Positions 19,357 to 27,580 are shown, counted from the first letter of the stretch. The stretch is 64,000 nt of DNA from Bacteroidales bacterium (GCA_021108325.1 JAIORB010000139.1:1-64000), one strand, 5' to 3'. Notes: a model not told the origin generated them from the sequence alone. Translations and numbers: made by a program.

Positions 19357-19959
19357 ATGGAAATAAAATCAGCAGAGTTTGTTTCAAGTTATGTGAGTTA
19401 TAAAGATTGCCCAAAGACACAAGTGCCGGAACATGCATTTGTTGGCAGGTCAAATGTTGGAAAATCTTCATTGATTAATATGTTATTTGAAAAGAAAAAG
19501 CTTGCTAAAACTTCGCGAAGCCCTGGTAAAACACAATTAATAAATCAGTTCATAATAAATGATAGTTGGTATTTGGTTGACCTTCCCGGCTATGGATATG
19601 CCAAAGTAGCAAAATCAATGCGCAAAGATTTTAATAAGCTTATAAATGAGTATGCTTTAAACAGGGAAAACCTGATGTGTCTTTTTGTTTTGTTAGATTC
19701 AAGACATGAACCACAAAAAAACGATTTAGGTTTTATGCGTTGGCTAGGAGAAAAACAAATTCCTTTTGCAATGGTCTTTACTAAAGCAGACAAGCTTTCG
19801 AGTTCGGCTATCAGTAAAAATATTAAAAATTATAAAAAAGAAATGTTAAAAGAGTGGGAAGCCTTACCTGACATATTTGTGACATCTTCCGAACAAAAAA
19901 AAGGGAAGATAGAAATCCTTGATTATATTGGTAGGATAAATGATACGGTAAAATTTTAA
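19357..19959 (+). CDS. engB: Ribosome biogenesis GTP-binding protein YihA/EngB
   Basis: The 200-aa TRAFAC GTPase is needed for large-subunit assembly. GTPase boxes are clear: G1 GRSNVGKSS near residue 33, G3 DLPGYGYAKV near 73, G4 TKAD near 138. The ATG at 19357 (MEIKSAEFVSSY) gives the canonical N-terminus; an in-frame TTG eight codons upstream is not needed. It is followed 100 bp later by prs, for which a TAACTTTG element lies in the gap. Confidence 0.95.
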   Translation: MEIKSAEFVSSYVSYKDCPKTQVPEHAFVGRSNVGKSSLINMLFEKKKLAKTSRSPGKTQLINQFIINDSWYLVDLPGYGYAKVAKSMRKDFNKLINEYALNRENLMCLFVLLDSRHEPQKNDLGFMRWLGEKQIPFAMVFTKADKLSSSAISKNIKNYKKEMLKEWEALPDIFVTSSEQKKGKIEILDYIGRINDTVKF

Positions 19960-20011
19960 ATTCATTCGGCAAATTTACTCGCAAAGACAATGAAAAATAA
20001 AATGATATTTT

Positions 20012-20019
20012 TAACTTTG
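20012..20019 (+). promoter_or_regulatory. Possible -7 element before prs
   Basis: TAACTTTG fits TAnnTTTG, 40 bases upstream of the prs ATG. The -33 position is poor. Confidence 0.3.
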
Positions 20020-20059
20020 CGAATCCAAAAAGAATTATAAATATTGAAAATTAGAAACA

Positions 20060-20998
20060 ATGAGTGTTCAGCCTCCAATTAAGCTTTTTTCAGGAACGAA
20101 ATCTCGTTATATTGCAGAAAAAATTGCAAAGGAGTATGGTATTGAACTAGGTAGTACTGCATTTCTTGAATTTAGTGATGGTGAATTCCAAACTTCTTAC
20201 GAAGAAACTGTTCGTGGATCTTATGTTTTTATTATTCAGTCTACATTTCCTCCAGCAGATAATTTAATGGAACTCTTGTTTATGATTGATGCAGCGAAAC
20301 GAGCATCAGCATATAAAGTTGTGGCGGTAATGCCATATTTTGGCTTTGCACGTCAGGACAGGAAAGATAAACCACGAGTTTCAATTGGAGCCAAATTAGT
20401 TGCTAATTTGCTTACTGCTGCCGGAGTTGATCGCATAATGACATTGGATTTACATGCCGACCAGATTCAGGGATTTTTTGATGTGCCTGTTGACCATCTT
20501 TATGCATCGTCTATATTTGTACCGTATATTAAGAGCCTAAATATTGAGAATTTGGTTATTGCAGCTCCTGATATGGGTGGAACAAAAAGAGCAAATGCAT
20601 ACTCGAAATTTTTAGAAACACCAATGGTAATTTGTCATAAATCAAGAAAAAAAGCAAATGTTATCGGTGAGCTTACAGTAATTGGTGATGTTGAAGGTAA
20701 AAATGTGGTTATTCTTGATGATATGATTGATACAGCTGGTACTATTACCAAAGCAGCTAACATGATGATGGATAAAGGAGCTCTGAGTGTTAGGGTTATT
20801 GCTACACATGCAGTTTTATCCGGCCCTGCATACGAAAGGATTAATGATTCGAAAATAACAGAAGTTGTTGTTACAGATTCATTACCAATAAAACCAATAT
20901 CTGATAAGATAAAAGTTCTTTCTATAGCAGATGTTTTTGCTGATGTAATTAATAAAGTATATAATTATCAGTCGATAAGTTCGAATTTTATAGTTTAA
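20060..20998 (+). CDS. prs: Ribose-phosphate pyrophosphokinase (PRPP synthase)
   Basis: The 312-aa cytoplasmic enzyme makes PRPP from ribose 5-phosphate and ATP for nucleotide, histidine and NAD synthesis. Motifs visible are KLFSGTKSRYIAEKIA at the N-terminus, the flexible loop FARQDRKDKPR near residue 95, DLHADQIQGFFD and the PRPP-binding signature VVILDDMIDTAGTI near residue 215. Length matches class I enzymes. It is followed by rplY after 113 bp, the common Bacteroidota order prs-rplY-pth-hslR, continued here. Confidence 0.97.
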   Translation: MSVQPPIKLFSGTKSRYIAEKIAKEYGIELGSTAFLEFSDGEFQTSYEETVRGSYVFIIQSTFPPADNLMELLFMIDAAKRASAYKVVAVMPYFGFARQDRKDKPRVSIGAKLVANLLTAAGVDRIMTLDLHADQIQGFFDVPVDHLYASSIFVPYIKSLNIENLVIAAPDMGGTKRANAYSKFLETPMVICHKSRKKANVIGELTVIGDVEGKNVVILDDMIDTAGTITKAANMMMDKGALSVRVIATHAVLSGPAYERINDSKITEVVVTDSLPIKPISDKIKVLSIADVFADVINKVYNYQSISSNFIV

Positions 20999-21003
20999 TG
21001 TTA

Positions 21004-21011
21004 TACATTTG
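21004..21011 (+). promoter_or_regulatory. Possible -7 element before rplY
   Basis: TACATTTG fits TAnnTTTG right after the prs stop codon. It would give a leader of about 90 bases before rplY. The -33 match is weak (TTCG). Confidence 0.35.
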
Positions 21012-21111
21012 CACACCAAAATATAAAGCACATTGTAAAAAAGTGTGATGGGGAATAAGAAGCTTTTGAAATTTTTAATATTATTCTGAGTAGCACGTAA
21101 TTATAAAAGAA

Positions 21112-21810
21112 ATGAAATCAGTTGAAGTAAAAGGTAATTTAAGAGAAACAGTAGGGAAAACAACTTCTAAAAGTTTAAGAAAACAAGATCAGATCCCTTG
21201 TGTACTGTATGGTAATGGAAAAAATGTCCATTTTCATACTCATAAGAATTCTTTCAAAGAAATAGTTTATACACCAAATGCGTACCTTGTAAATATTGAT
21301 GTTGATGGTAAAACATACCAGGCAGTTTTACGAGATATTCAGTTTCATCCGGTAACTGATGAAATTATTCATGCAGACTTTTTCCAGGTTGATGAAAAAG
21401 TACCTGTTTGGATTAAAATGCCGGTTATATTAGAAGGATCTGCAATAGGTGTTTTAAATGGTGGCAGATTAGTTCAAAAGATGAGAAAGGTTAAAGTGAG
21501 CGGATTAGCAAGCGTTTTACCTGATGAAATAAAAGTTGATATTAGTGATTTGGCAATTGGACAATCTATTAAGGTTGCTGGCCTTAAAATTGATGGGCTT
21601 GAATTTCTAGAGCCTGAAAACGCTGTTTTAGTAATTGTTAAAACTGCACGTGCTGTAGTAGTTGAAGAAGAAGAAGGTGAAGAAGGAGAAGAAGGAGAAG
21701 AAGGAGAAGAAGGAGCTGAAGGAGAAGAAGGAGTTGAAGGTGCTAAGGGAGAAGCTGCTGCTTCAGGAAAAAGTGGTGATGCCGCTCCTGCAGAAAAAGC
21801 TGCTAAATAG
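21112..21810 (+). CDS. rplY: 50S ribosomal protein L25/general stress protein Ctc
   Basis: The 232-aa long-form L25 (CTC type) binds 5S rRNA. The N-terminal L25 domain covers about residues 1-90 (VEVKGNLRETVGKTTSKSLRK, IPCVLYG) and the C-terminal beta domain about 95-185. A low-complexity acidic tail follows, encoded by repeated 9-base GAAGAAGGA units between about 21667 and 21740 and then an Ala/Lys-rich end. The tail is probably unstructured, and its repeat number may vary between strains. It is followed by pth after 154 bp. Confidence 0.93.
   Translation: MKSVEVKGNLRETVGKTTSKSLRKQDQIPCVLYGNGKNVHFHTHKNSFKEIVYTPNAYLVNIDVDGKTYQAVLRDIQFHPVTDEIIHADFFQVDEKVPVWIKMPVILEGSAIGVLNGGRLVQKMRKVKVSGLASVLPDEIKVDISDLAIGQSIKVAGLKIDGLEFLEPENAVLVIVKTARAVVVEEEEGEEGEEGEEGEEGAEGEEGVEGAKGEAAASGKSGDAAPAEKAAK
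21667..21740 (+). repeat. In-frame 9-bp tandem repeat within rplY
   Basis: GAAGAAGGA-type units (Glu-Glu-Gly) are repeated about eight times with small variations. The unit is a multiple of three, so slippage would change protein length without a frameshift. Confidence 0.7.
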
Positions 21811-21964
21811 TATTTAAAATAATTTAAACAGATAATTGGTTTGAAATGAGCATAAATTTTTTTAATAATAGCATTCCAACCGAAATTATTAAAATAAGTT
21901 TGTGCGAATTCCTGAATGTATTATAATTTTTTTGTAATGTTTAGAAACAAAAAATTCTAAACAG

Positions 21965-22528
21965 ATGAAATACCTTATTGTCGGTTTAGGAAATATTGGA
22001 AGTGAGTATATAAATACTCGACATAATATTGGTTTTAAAATATTGGATGCATTAGCTAATGTATCCAATATTTCTTTTCAGGACCGACGTTATGCTTTTC
22101 GTGCTGAATATAAATACAAGGGAAGAACTTTTGTCCTTATTAAGCCAACCACATTTATGAATCTGAGTGGTAAAGCTGTAAACTACTGGTTACAAAAAGA
22201 AAAACTTCATACGGAAAAATTATTGGTTTTGGTTGATGATGTTGCCTTACCTTTTGGAGCTTTAAGATTACGCCCCAAAGGAGCCGATGCAGGCCATAAT
22301 GGTTTAAAAGATATAAATCTTGCTTTGGGGCATCAAAACTATGCCCGATTACGATTTGGTATCGGAAATGATTATCCTAAAGGAGCACAGTCGCATTATG
22401 TTTTAAGCCCCTGGACTGATGAAAATAAAGAAAAACTTCCTGAGAAAATTGATTCGGCAATTGAAATAATTCAAAGTTTTGGAACTGTTGGTATTGCAAA
22501 TACAATGAATGAATATAATAACAGGTAG
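21965..22528 (+). CDS. pth: Peptidyl-tRNA hydrolase
   Basis: The 187-aa enzyme cleaves peptidyl-tRNA released from stalled ribosomes. Family signatures are present: VGLGNIGSEYINTRHNIGF at the N-terminus with the catalytic His in RHN, KPTTFMNLSGKAV near residue 60, the LVDDVALPFG segment near 90, and GADAGHNGLKDI near 110. Length is typical. It lies between rplY and hslR in a conserved translation-related cluster. Confidence 0.96.
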   Translation: MKYLIVGLGNIGSEYINTRHNIGFKILDALANVSNISFQDRRYAFRAEYKYKGRTFVLIKPTTFMNLSGKAVNYWLQKEKLHTEKLLVLVDDVALPFGALRLRPKGADAGHNGLKDINLALGHQNYARLRFGIGNDYPKGAQSHYVLSPWTDENKEKLPEKIDSAIEIIQSFGTVGIANTMNEYNNR

Positions 22529-22597
22529 AACTTTATTATTTTTTTCCTTCTTTTTAATTCCTAATTTTGATTTCAAATTTTATATTGCCATTTTATT

Positions 22598-22984
22598 ATG
22601 GAACATGAAGAAAACTTGCGTATAGATAAATGGCTGTGGGCTGTTCGGATTTTTAAAACAAGAAGTCAGGCTTCAGAAGCTTGCAAAAAAGGGCGTATAC
22701 TAATTGATGATATTCAGGTAAAACCTTCTCGTGTTTTAAAAATTGGAGAAGTAGTTTTTATTAAACGCCCTCCTGTTATATTTCAGTTCAAGGTTAAAGG
22801 TTTGCTTGGTAAAAGACAGTCTGCTAAAGTTGTAGCAGATTATGTCGAAGATATTACACCTGAAGAGGAAAAGCTAAAACTGGACATGAAAAGATTTACA
22901 GGATTTGAAATTTGGGATAGAGGTGTTGGTCGCCCGACAAAAAAAGAACGCAGGTTAATTGACGATTTAAAAAAGAAAATCTAA
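22598..22984 (+). CDS. S4 domain RNA-binding protein, HslR-like
   Basis: The 128-aa protein has an N-terminal S4 RNA-binding domain (LRIDKWLWAVRIFKTRSQAS, GRILIDD) and a basic C-terminal tail rich in Lys/Arg. HslR (Hsp15) family members rescue stalled 50S subunits carrying nascent chains. Its placement right after pth, another rescue enzyme, is consistent. The start has no competing alternatives. Confidence 0.9.
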   Translation: MEHEENLRIDKWLWAVRIFKTRSQASEACKKGRILIDDIQVKPSRVLKIGEVVFIKRPPVIFQFKVKGLLGKRQSAKVVADYVEDITPEEEKLKLDMKRFTGFEIWDRGVGRPTKKERRLIDDLKKKI

Positions 22985-23037
22985 TACGATGTTTTAAATT
23001 TGATATGATTTATTTTATAAACTGGATTGTTGGATAT

Positions 23038-23095
23038 TTGGAATAATGGAAATTTTAATTCCATGCTTCCAATATTCTAGTATTCCAATTACTCG
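23038..23095. repeat. Dispersed intergenic repeat, copy A
   Basis: Begins with TTTGGAATAATGGAA and ends in TATTCCAATTAC, with internal inverted segments of GGAA/TTCC character. A related sequence with the same two ends occurs at 30136-30225. Part of the 164-bp gap between hslR and the DUF4924 gene. Confidence 0.4.
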
Positions 23096-23154
23096 TTAAA
23101 ACCTAATTAAAAGTATTTATATCAGTTTTAGAATTAAACCAAAGTTAATTGTTT

Positions 23155-23697
23155 ATGATAATTGCAAAACAAAAAAAGCAAGAGAATATTGCTGAGTACA
23201 TATTATATATGTGGCAAATAGAAGACCTAATTCGTGCTTATAATCTCAATATCGACGAGATAAATAAAAATATTGTTGATAGATTTGAACAACCTGATTC
23301 TGTTAAAAAGGAAATTGCAGATTGGTATGCCGGGCTAATTGATTTGATGAAAGAGGAAAATAAAACAGAATCTGGTCATTTGCAATTTATCCAAAATACA
23401 ATAAATGATTTATATGAATTGCACCTGCAATTGATAAAATCACCCGATCAATTAGACTATATTGAAGTTTATAATAAAGCAAAAATAGGTATTACAGAAT
23501 TGATGAATAAATCAAAGGGAACCGTTGAGAATGAAATTGAAGCATGTTTTAATGGTTTGTATGGTTTATTAATGCTTCGTTTACAGCAAAAAACTATTAA
23601 TCCTGAAACTGCAAATGCAATGACTGCTGTAAGCCAGCTGATAGCACTTATTAGTAAAAAATTAAAATTGGTAGAGGAAGGGAAGATAGAATTGTAA
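23155..23697 (+). CDS. DUF4924 family protein
   Basis: The 180-aa, largely helical cytoplasmic protein begins IIAKQKKQENIAEYILYMWQ, the hallmark of DUF4924, a family I know only from Bacteroidota and with no established function. The ATG at 23155 is chosen over an in-frame TTG two codons upstream. No catalytic motif or membrane segment is visible. It is flanked by intergenic repeats on both sides. Confidence 0.82.
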   Translation: MIIAKQKKQENIAEYILYMWQIEDLIRAYNLNIDEINKNIVDRFEQPDSVKKEIADWYAGLIDLMKEENKTESGHLQFIQNTINDLYELHLQLIKSPDQLDYIEVYNKAKIGITELMNKSKGTVENEIEACFNGLYGLLMLRLQQKTINPETANAMTAVSQLIALISKKLKLVEEGKIEL

Positions 23698-23715
23698 ATA
23701 AGAACACCCAATGCG

Positions 23716-23782
23716 GTCATTCCTGCGAAGGCAGGAATCCAATAAATATTTGCATTAGATTCCGCAACAAGTGCGGAATGAC
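23716..23782. repeat. REP-like double-hairpin element
   Basis: Two hairpins in tandem: ATTCCTGC-GAAG-GCAGGAAT at 23719-23738 and ATTCCGCA-ACAAG-TGCGGAAT at 23759-23779. The whole unit is bounded by GTCATTCC (23716-23723) and GGAATGAC (23775-23782) as terminal inverted repeats. This is the classic shape of REP/BIME or small palindromic elements. It may also end the DUF4924 transcript. Confidence 0.75.
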
Positions 23783-23815
23783 TTAATTTGTATTTTATAA
23801 CTAAACTTTTTCGAT

Positions 23816-24160
23816 ATGAAAGACTTTAATGATTCAATATATCCTGAGATGGTGCAAAATCTTCCGGATGCAGATATTCCATTTAAAGGAGTACAAGGCA
23901 AATTATTTCAGAGTAAAGATCATCAGATAGTATTTTTTACAATAGAACCCATTGGTGTTGTTGCAGAACATTCGCATGGTGCTCAATGGGGAATCGTTTT
24001 TGAAGGAGAAATGGATCTTACTATCGATGGTGTTACTAAAACATACAAAAACGGGGATCGTTATTTCATTCCTTCAGGAGTTAAACATTCGGCTAATTTC
24101 AAGAAAAGAACACAATTAATGGATTTTTTCAAAGATAAAGATCGATATTCGACAAAATAG
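23816..24160 (+). CDS. Cupin domain protein
   Basis: The 114-aa single-domain cupin has motif 1 around EHSHGAQWGIVFEGEMDLTI (metal-type His pair and Glu) and motif 2 YFIPSGVKHSANF near residue 85. Such small cupins bind a metal or ligand and can be isomerases, dioxygenases or sensors; nothing here selects among these. It is monocistronic, with a strong terminator about 55 bp downstream. Confidence 0.85.
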   Translation: MKDFNDSIYPEMVQNLPDADIPFKGVQGKLFQSKDHQIVFFTIEPIGVVAEHSHGAQWGIVFEGEMDLTIDGVTKTYKNGDRYFIPSGVKHSANFKKRTQLMDFFKDKDRYSTK

Positions 24161-24213
24161 TTCAACGTATATTTCTTGTGCGTTGAAAATATCGATTAAT
24201 AAGAATTAACAAG

Positions 24214-24252
24214 ATTTCCGAAGTTTTTAAAACTTCGGAAATTTGTTTTTTA
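24214..24252 (+). terminator. Hairpin terminator after cupin gene
   Basis: A 13-bp perfect stem (ATTTCCGAAGTTT at 24214-24226 with its complement at 24230-24242) and a 3-base loop, followed by TTGTTTTTT. Confidence 0.85.
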
Positions 24253-24298
24253 AATTAGCTTAATAATTATACTACATTATAACTCCCTAAAATCTACA

Positions 24299-24367
24299 AG
24301 TCACGGGGTGACTAAATGATATAAAGGTTGTTATGTATATCTTTTCTTGTCAAGTCACCCCGTGACT
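24299..24367. repeat. Inverted repeat pair of self-complementary 15-mers
   Basis: AGTCACGGGGTGACT at 24299-24313 and its exact complement AGTCACCCCGTGACT at 24353-24367. Each arm is itself a palindrome with 6-bp arms (AGTCAC/GTGACT), so the DNA or RNA can fold either as two small hairpins or one long one. Confidence 0.7.
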
Positions 24368-24537
24368 ATCAGTCCATTAAGTGGTTTGTTGCGGATTTAA
24401 GGTAACTCCTCCAATATCCTTAAACCTGTAATAGGCTTTTCAAATATACTTGTACGTATATGCAACAAATTGATTGTTTTAACAATCTCATTTAGCCGTT
24501 AAAGTGAATATTTTACTTATATTTGGTATAATAACGA

Positions 24538-25538
24538 GTTATGCTTAATGCTAAAAAAATAAGAATTCGAAGAAAATACTTTTAATTTTTACGATTTTGT
24601 TATATGAAATTCCGAACCCTGCAAGATATATGAATGAAGTAGTTCTGAATAAAGGAAGGTAGATAGAATTATGATAAAACTGGATTTATTTCCCACACTT
24701 GAAATAGGATGGCTTAATGGATGGGTTTTATTATGTTTATTTTATCTGATATATGGTGTTTTTCTTATGACCTTTCCAAAGAATGTTCGAGCAAAGCTTT
24801 TTTATTACGATAGATTACGATGGAGTAAAAAGCAGAGAGTTTTTTACGCTATTGGAAAAGTATCGGTTCTTTTCTATTTAGTTTTAATATTTTTTAGCCC
24901 ATTAAAAATCGGAGCTATTATTTTCATCCCTGGAATTATTTTATTTCTACTTGGACTGGTTGGATTCATTATTGCACTTTCTAATTTTAAAAACATGCCA
25001 CCCAATCAGCCGACTACTAAAGGACTTTATAGAATTTCACGCCATCCTCAGATACATATGTTGTTTATTTCAGGTCTTGGGATTTGTATTGCTATTGGTT
25101 CTTGGCTTGTACTATGCATATTAATTATCTCCAAATTTTTCGGTTATTTTCGGATTATTGCTGAGGAAGAAGCCTGTATGAAACAATACGGTGATTTATA
25201 TTGTTCCTACATGAAACGTGTACCACGATATTTCCATATTAAAACATATTTGAAAGAAAAAGGAAATGTTAATAAATATTAGGAAAGGAGCGTTTATGGG
25301 GATTTATTTATAGCGACTGAAACGAAATTAATTAACAACAGTACGATAAAATATTGAAAGGAGATATTATTGGAAGTATGATTAATAGCAAGAAGGAAGA
25401 AATCACGCACTAAGCATAACAAAGTATATAAGGCATTGGGCAATAAGTGGTTAAATTAAGGTTTGTGCAAGTAAAGAAAATTAATAGTAAATTGAAAATG
25501 AGGTGCTGTAAAGTGCCCAATGCCTCATACACAAAACG
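24538..25538. mobile_element. Candidate integron-cassette-like unit around a methyltransferase gene
   Basis: The left edge GTTATGCTTAATGC (24538-24551) is mirrored by GCACTAAGCATAAC (25407-25420; 13 of 14 bases complementary). After the right edge comes a 12-bp inverted repeat (25431-25442 with 25514-25525) and then AACGTTAGTCC at 25536-25546. The order core - gene - R''-like box - stem - R'-like GTT is that of an integron cassette plus attC. No integrase is present in the window, and the core boxes deviate from RYYYAAC/GTTRRRY, so this is tentative. Confidence 0.35.
24671..25282 (+). CDS. Membrane methyltransferase, isoprenylcysteine/phospholipid methyltransferase-like
   Basis: The 203-aa protein has about five membrane helices (around residues 15-35, 60-80, 85-110, 135-165). 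Its C-terminal region matches ICMT/PEMT-type methyltransferases: a TKGLYRISRHPQ motif near residue 118 (SAM-binding RHPxY-like) and the EEEACMKQYGDLYCSYMKRVPRYF-type ending with paired glutamates. It probably methylates a lipid or small membrane substrate with SAM; the substrate is unknown. It is isolated by about 510 and 288 bp of non-coding DNA and bracketed by attC-like sequences, which suggests acquisition as a cassette. Confidence 0.8.
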   Translation: MIKLDLFPTLEIGWLNGWVLLCLFYLIYGVFLMTFPKNVRAKLFYYDRLRWSKKQRVFYAIGKVSVLFYLVLIFFSPLKIGAIIFIPGIILFLLGLVGFIIALSNFKNMPPNQPTTKGLYRISRHPQIHMLFISGLGICIAIGSWLVLCILIISKFFGYFRIIAEEEACMKQYGDLYCSYMKRVPRYFHIKTYLKEKGNVNKY

Positions 25539-25546
25539 TTAGTCCT
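25413..25546. repeat. attC-like imperfect stem downstream of methyltransferase gene
   Basis: Reading inward from both ends: AAC (25418-25420) pairs with GTT (25538-25540), GTAT (25424-25427) with ATAC (25527-25530), and AGGCATTGGGCA (25431-25442) with its exact complement at 25514-25525. The bases between the paired blocks are unpaired, as extrahelical bases are in attC sites. Total length of about 130 bp is within the attC range. The 25283-25570 gap holds nothing else recognisable. Confidence 0.4.
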
Positions 25547-25570
25547 TATTGAAGTAATATGTTCAATATC

Positions 25571-26569
25571 TTATTTCTTTGCTTTTCCAGGTATATAAAC
25601 TTCTATTAGCTTACTTTCAACAATAGGATTTAAAATTAAATGTTCTATTACTGCCGGAATTAAAATAGTTTCACCTTTCTCAACAGTAATCTTTTCCGAT
25701 TCGTAATATTCTATTTCAAATTTACCTTCGAGACACATGTATATCACAAACGAATCAACTTGATTATAATTTTTCTCAATGGTATTATTGAAATCTAAAA
25801 TATGAGTCTCAAAATATTTATTAGATAATATTTGGGAAGTTTGATTTTTTACTGATTTGTATTCAGTTTTATAATTATCATAAACCTTATAGTCAATTGC
25901 ATCAAGGGCTTCGTCAGTATGTAATTCTCTATAATTTCCTTTATCATCTTTTCTGTTCCAGTCAAAAATACGATAAGTAATATCCGAGCTTTGTTGTATT
26001 TCGGCTAAAACAATTCCTGCACCTATGGCATGAACTCTCCCCGCCGGAATGTTATATACATTACCTGCTGTTACTTTTTCGTAGTTTAAAATCTTTGGTA
26101 ATTCATTGTTTTTTAAATGATTCAAATATTGATTTTTATCCATTTCATGGTTAAAACCGGAAATTAATTCGGCATCTTTTTTGGCATTAACTATATACCA
26201 CATTTCCGTTTTGCCATTTGAATTATGTCTTTGTTTTGCTAATTCATCATCCGGATGAACCTGAATAGACAGTACATCATTAGCATCAATAAATTTTATA
26301 AGTAAAGGGAAATTTATTCCAAATTGATCATAAACTTTATCGCCAACTAAATCACCCATATAGATCTCAATCAGGTCATCAAGCTCATTTTCTGCCAGAA
26401 ATCCATTTTCAACAACAGAAACATTATTTTCAACCCCGGATAGTTCCCAGCTTTCACCAATATTTTTACCTGCGGGTATGTTCTTGTTTAATGATGACTT
26501 TAGATTTTGTCCACCCCAGATTTTTTCTTTTAATATCGGCTTAAATTTTAATGGATATAACTTTTTCAT
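25571..26569 (-). CDS. manA: Mannose-6-phosphate isomerase, class I
   Basis: The 332-aa zinc enzyme interconverts mannose 6-phosphate and fructose 6-phosphate for GDP-mannose and glycan synthesis. Cupin-fold zinc ligands are visible: Gln/His in SIQVHPDDELAK near residue 100, Glu in GKTEMWYIV and His in PAGRVHAIGAG near 175, followed by LAEIQQSSDITYRIFDW. The short, roughly 330-residue form matches Firmicutes/Bacteroidota type ManA. It lies 9 bp downstream of the Dabb-domain gene and is probably co-transcribed with it. Confidence 0.93.
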   Translation of the reverse strand: MKKLYPLKFKPILKEKIWGGQNLKSSLNKNIPAGKNIGESWELSGVENNVSVVENGFLAENELDDLIEIYMGDLVGDKVYDQFGINFPLLIKFIDANDVLSIQVHPDDELAKQRHNSNGKTEMWYIVNAKKDAELISGFNHEMDKNQYLNHLKNNELPKILNYEKVTAGNVYNIPAGRVHAIGAGIVLAEIQQSSDITYRIFDWNRKDDKGNYRELHTDEALDAIDYKVYDNYKTEYKSVKNQTSQILSNKYFETHILDFNNTIEKNYNQVDSFVIYMCLEGKFEIEYYESEKITVEKGETILIPAVIEHLILNPIVESKLIEVYIPGKAKK

Positions 26570-26578
26570 TTCAATTTT

Positions 26579-26881
26579 TTAAAATTTGTAATCTACAACT
26601 GCTTTTTCTTTTGTTATGTCTTTACATAAAATAATTGCTTTCTGATGTTCAGGATGCTTAATGTATGTGTCTAAATCCTCCCATGTTTTGTATTCAGATA
26701 TAATAACAACATCGTAAGAATAGTCAGTTTTTCTCGAATTAATTCTAAATTCGTACGATTGAACAATCTCGATTTCTGATTTCAACGGCCTAAAAGCAAC
26801 TTTCATTTTTTTAGCTTTTTCTAATCTGTCAACATTATTTTTTACATCAGTAAACTTAAACATGATAATATGTCGGATCAT
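26579..26881 (-). CDS. Dabb (stress-responsive alpha/beta barrel) domain protein
   Basis: The 100-aa single-domain protein opens with MIRHIIMFKF and carries the DLDTYIKHPEHQKA block and a SYDVVIISEYKTWED strand, matching the Dabb/dimeric ferredoxin-fold family. Members form dimers and some are enzymes or stress proteins; function here is unknown. It begins the two-gene minus-strand unit with manA and is divergent from udk (75 bp). Confidence 0.85.
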   Translation of the reverse strand: MIRHIIMFKFTDVKNNVDRLEKAKKMKVAFRPLKSEIEIVQSYEFRINSRKTDYSYDVVIISEYKTWEDLDTYIKHPEHQKAIILCKDITKEKAVVDYKF

Positions 26882-26956
26882 GTGTTACAATTTTTGTGTA
26901 AATTTATATTATCTTCATACCAAAATATTGCTTAAAGTTATTAAATTTTTATTGAT

Positions 26957-27577
26957 ATGTCTTTTATTATTGGTATTGCAGGTGGAACAGGATCGGGAAA
27001 AACGACGGTAGTAAAAAAAGTTATTGAAGGTTTACCAAAGGATGAAGTCGCGATTATTACACAAGATTCATATTACAAAGATAATAGCCATTTGCCATTG
27101 GAAGTACGCCAGGAAATGAATTTTGACCATCCCGGATCATTAGAATTCAAGCTATTGACTGAACACATTAAAATGCTTAAAGCGGGCAAAGAAATACAAC
27201 AACCAATTTATTCGTATTTAACATGCACCAGATCTGAAGAAACCATTACTGTAAAACCTAGAAAGGTTGTTATCATTGAAGGAATTTTAATACTTCAAAA
27301 TGCACAACTACGAAATCTAATGGATATAAAAGTATTTGTTGATGCTGATAATGATGACCGCTTAATACGAGTTATTAATCGTGATTTAGTTGAAAGGGGG
27401 CGATCTGTAAATAAAGTTTTAGAAAGATACGAAAAAACGGTTAAGCCAATGCACCTGCAATTTATTGAGCCAACTAAACGGTACGCCGATGTTATAATAC
27501 CTCAAGGCGGAAATAATAAAGTAGGTATTGATATTTTAACTTCAATTATTGAAAAGAACCTTAAATTAGGCAAATAG
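26957..27577 (+). CDS. udk: Uridine kinase
   Basis: The 206-aa cytoplasmic kinase phosphorylates uridine and cytidine in pyrimidine salvage. The Walker A motif GGTGSGKTT is at residues 9-17; DSYYKD (near 38), NFDHPGSLEF and the PIYSYLTCTRSEET region form the nucleoside site, and VDADNDDRLIRVINRD the lid region. Length is that of bacterial Udk. The exonuclease gene starts 3 bases after its stop, so the two are translationally coupled. Confidence 0.95.
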   Translation: MSFIIGIAGGTGSGKTTVVKKVIEGLPKDEVAIITQDSYYKDNSHLPLEVRQEMNFDHPGSLEFKLLTEHIKMLKAGKEIQQPIYSYLTCTRSEETITVKPRKVVIIEGILILQNAQLRNLMDIKVFVDADNDDRLIRVINRDLVERGRSVNKVLERYEKTVKPMHLQFIEPTKRYADVIIPQGGNNKVGIDILTSIIEKNLKLGK

Positions 27578-27580
27578 CTT

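Larger units (their letters stand above)
24161..24670. other. 510-bp non-coding stretch with structured repeats
   Basis: No convincing gene is seen. It holds the cupin terminator (24214-24252), a 15-bp inverted repeat pair (24299 and 24353) and, near its right end, GTTATGCTTAATGC, which is mirrored beyond the following methyltransferase gene. Confidence 0.7.

Noticed and set aside
24299-24367. Inverted repeat considered as a second attC site
   Set aside because: It lacks flanking AAC/GTT core boxes at the right distance, and its arms are perfect self-palindromes, unlike attC sites.
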